Source: Candidatus Paralachnospira caecorum
Lineage (GTDB): Bacteria > Bacillota > Clostridia > Lachnospirales > Lachnospiraceae
Length of the DNA: 36,502 nucleotides
NCBI GenBank assembly: GCA_904379015.1
Contig: CAJFHG010000028.1
Span: 1-36,502, forward strand
Direction: 5' to 3'
The notes under the pieces are model-generated. The model was given only the letters and a program-made list of their open reading frames with translations. It made no database searches and was not told the origin of the DNA. Below are positions 36,454-36,502 of this stretch, in pieces; position 1 is the stretch's first letter, and each line of letters starts with the position of its first letter. The position numbers and the translations under genes are program-made.

Positions 36454-36502
36454 TTTCTTCTTTAACCTCCCGAAATGCAGTGCGTATCACAATCAGAAAT
36501 CC
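36454..36502 (-). other. Leader of the recombinase gene
   Basis: Reading leftward, this edge holds the ribosome site GGGAGG about 12 nt before the recombinase ATG. Nothing else can be supported in 49 bases; the element continues past the window. Confidence 0.5.

Overview
The window reads as chromosomal DNA of an anaerobic, spore-forming Clostridia, most likely a Lachnospiraceae gut-type organism. This rests on gene content: a MecA-type adaptor, the cortex amidase CwlD, a Sua5 / low-Mr phosphatase / RpiB cluster, a nine-gene V-type ATPase operon, a ferredoxin-like aldo/keto reductase, a B12-binding radical SAM DUF4080 protein, a VanW-like exported protein, MutS2 and YhaM. Strong AGGAGG ribosome sites, frequent TTG/GTG starts and a moderately high GC backbone fit too. 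All family assignments come from reading motifs; no database search was run.

Layout. 1-226 holds unassigned remnants ending in a strong terminator. 294-980 (minus) is the MecA-like adaptor with its own promoter. 1197-4255 carries a small hypothetical, an exported SH3/GH18 protein and CwlD. 4311-6848 is a Sua5, YwlE-like, RpiB, dCMP deaminase cluster. 6863-15529 is the V-ATPase operon in the order G/H-I-K-E-C-F-A-B-D, the order of the Enterococcus hirae ntp operon; its proteolipid keeps the Na+ ligand set. 15631-17921 has an Fe-S aldo/keto reductase, a PII-like cyclic-di-AMP receptor, a terminator, a small helical protein and a Spx/ArsC-like protein. 17922-19322 is an AT-richer accessory patch with a chimeric, frameshifted MazG-like gene and a methyltransferase. 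19507-20172 is an hsp20 unit with CIRCE operator, promoter and terminator. 20341-26055 holds degV, a radical SAM gene coupled to a 35-residue membrane peptide, vanW-like, an AIR-synthase C-domain protein and trmL. 26087-30701 (minus) is mutS2 and a two-component system. 30849-34682 is an HtrA-like protein, a 12-bp tandem array, yhaM and rlmD. From about 34683 to the right edge is one end of a mobile element led by a large serine recombinase, abutting the 3' end of rlmD.

How it fits together. Most of the window is core housekeeping: ion transport and energy (V-ATPase), tRNA/rRNA modification (Sua5, TrmL, RlmD), cell wall and spore cortex (CwlD, GH18, VanW-like), quality control (MecA, Hsp20, MutS2), and signalling (cyclic-di-AMP receptor, two-component system). 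The most notable points are: (i) the rlmD 3' end used as the apparent integration site, with the rlmD frame open for 79 codons past its stop; (ii) a YwlE/LMW-PTP homologue that has lost the P-loop arginine and the DP acid; (iii) an HtrA-like protein lacking the catalytic His and Asp; (iv) an 11-copy, 12-bp tandem array encoding an MEQN-like repeat, broken by one missing base; (v) a decayed second copy of the hsp20 CIRCE region on the far side of the AT-rich patch; (vi) a gene fused and frameshifted inside that patch. I found no CRISPR array, rRNA or tRNA gene.
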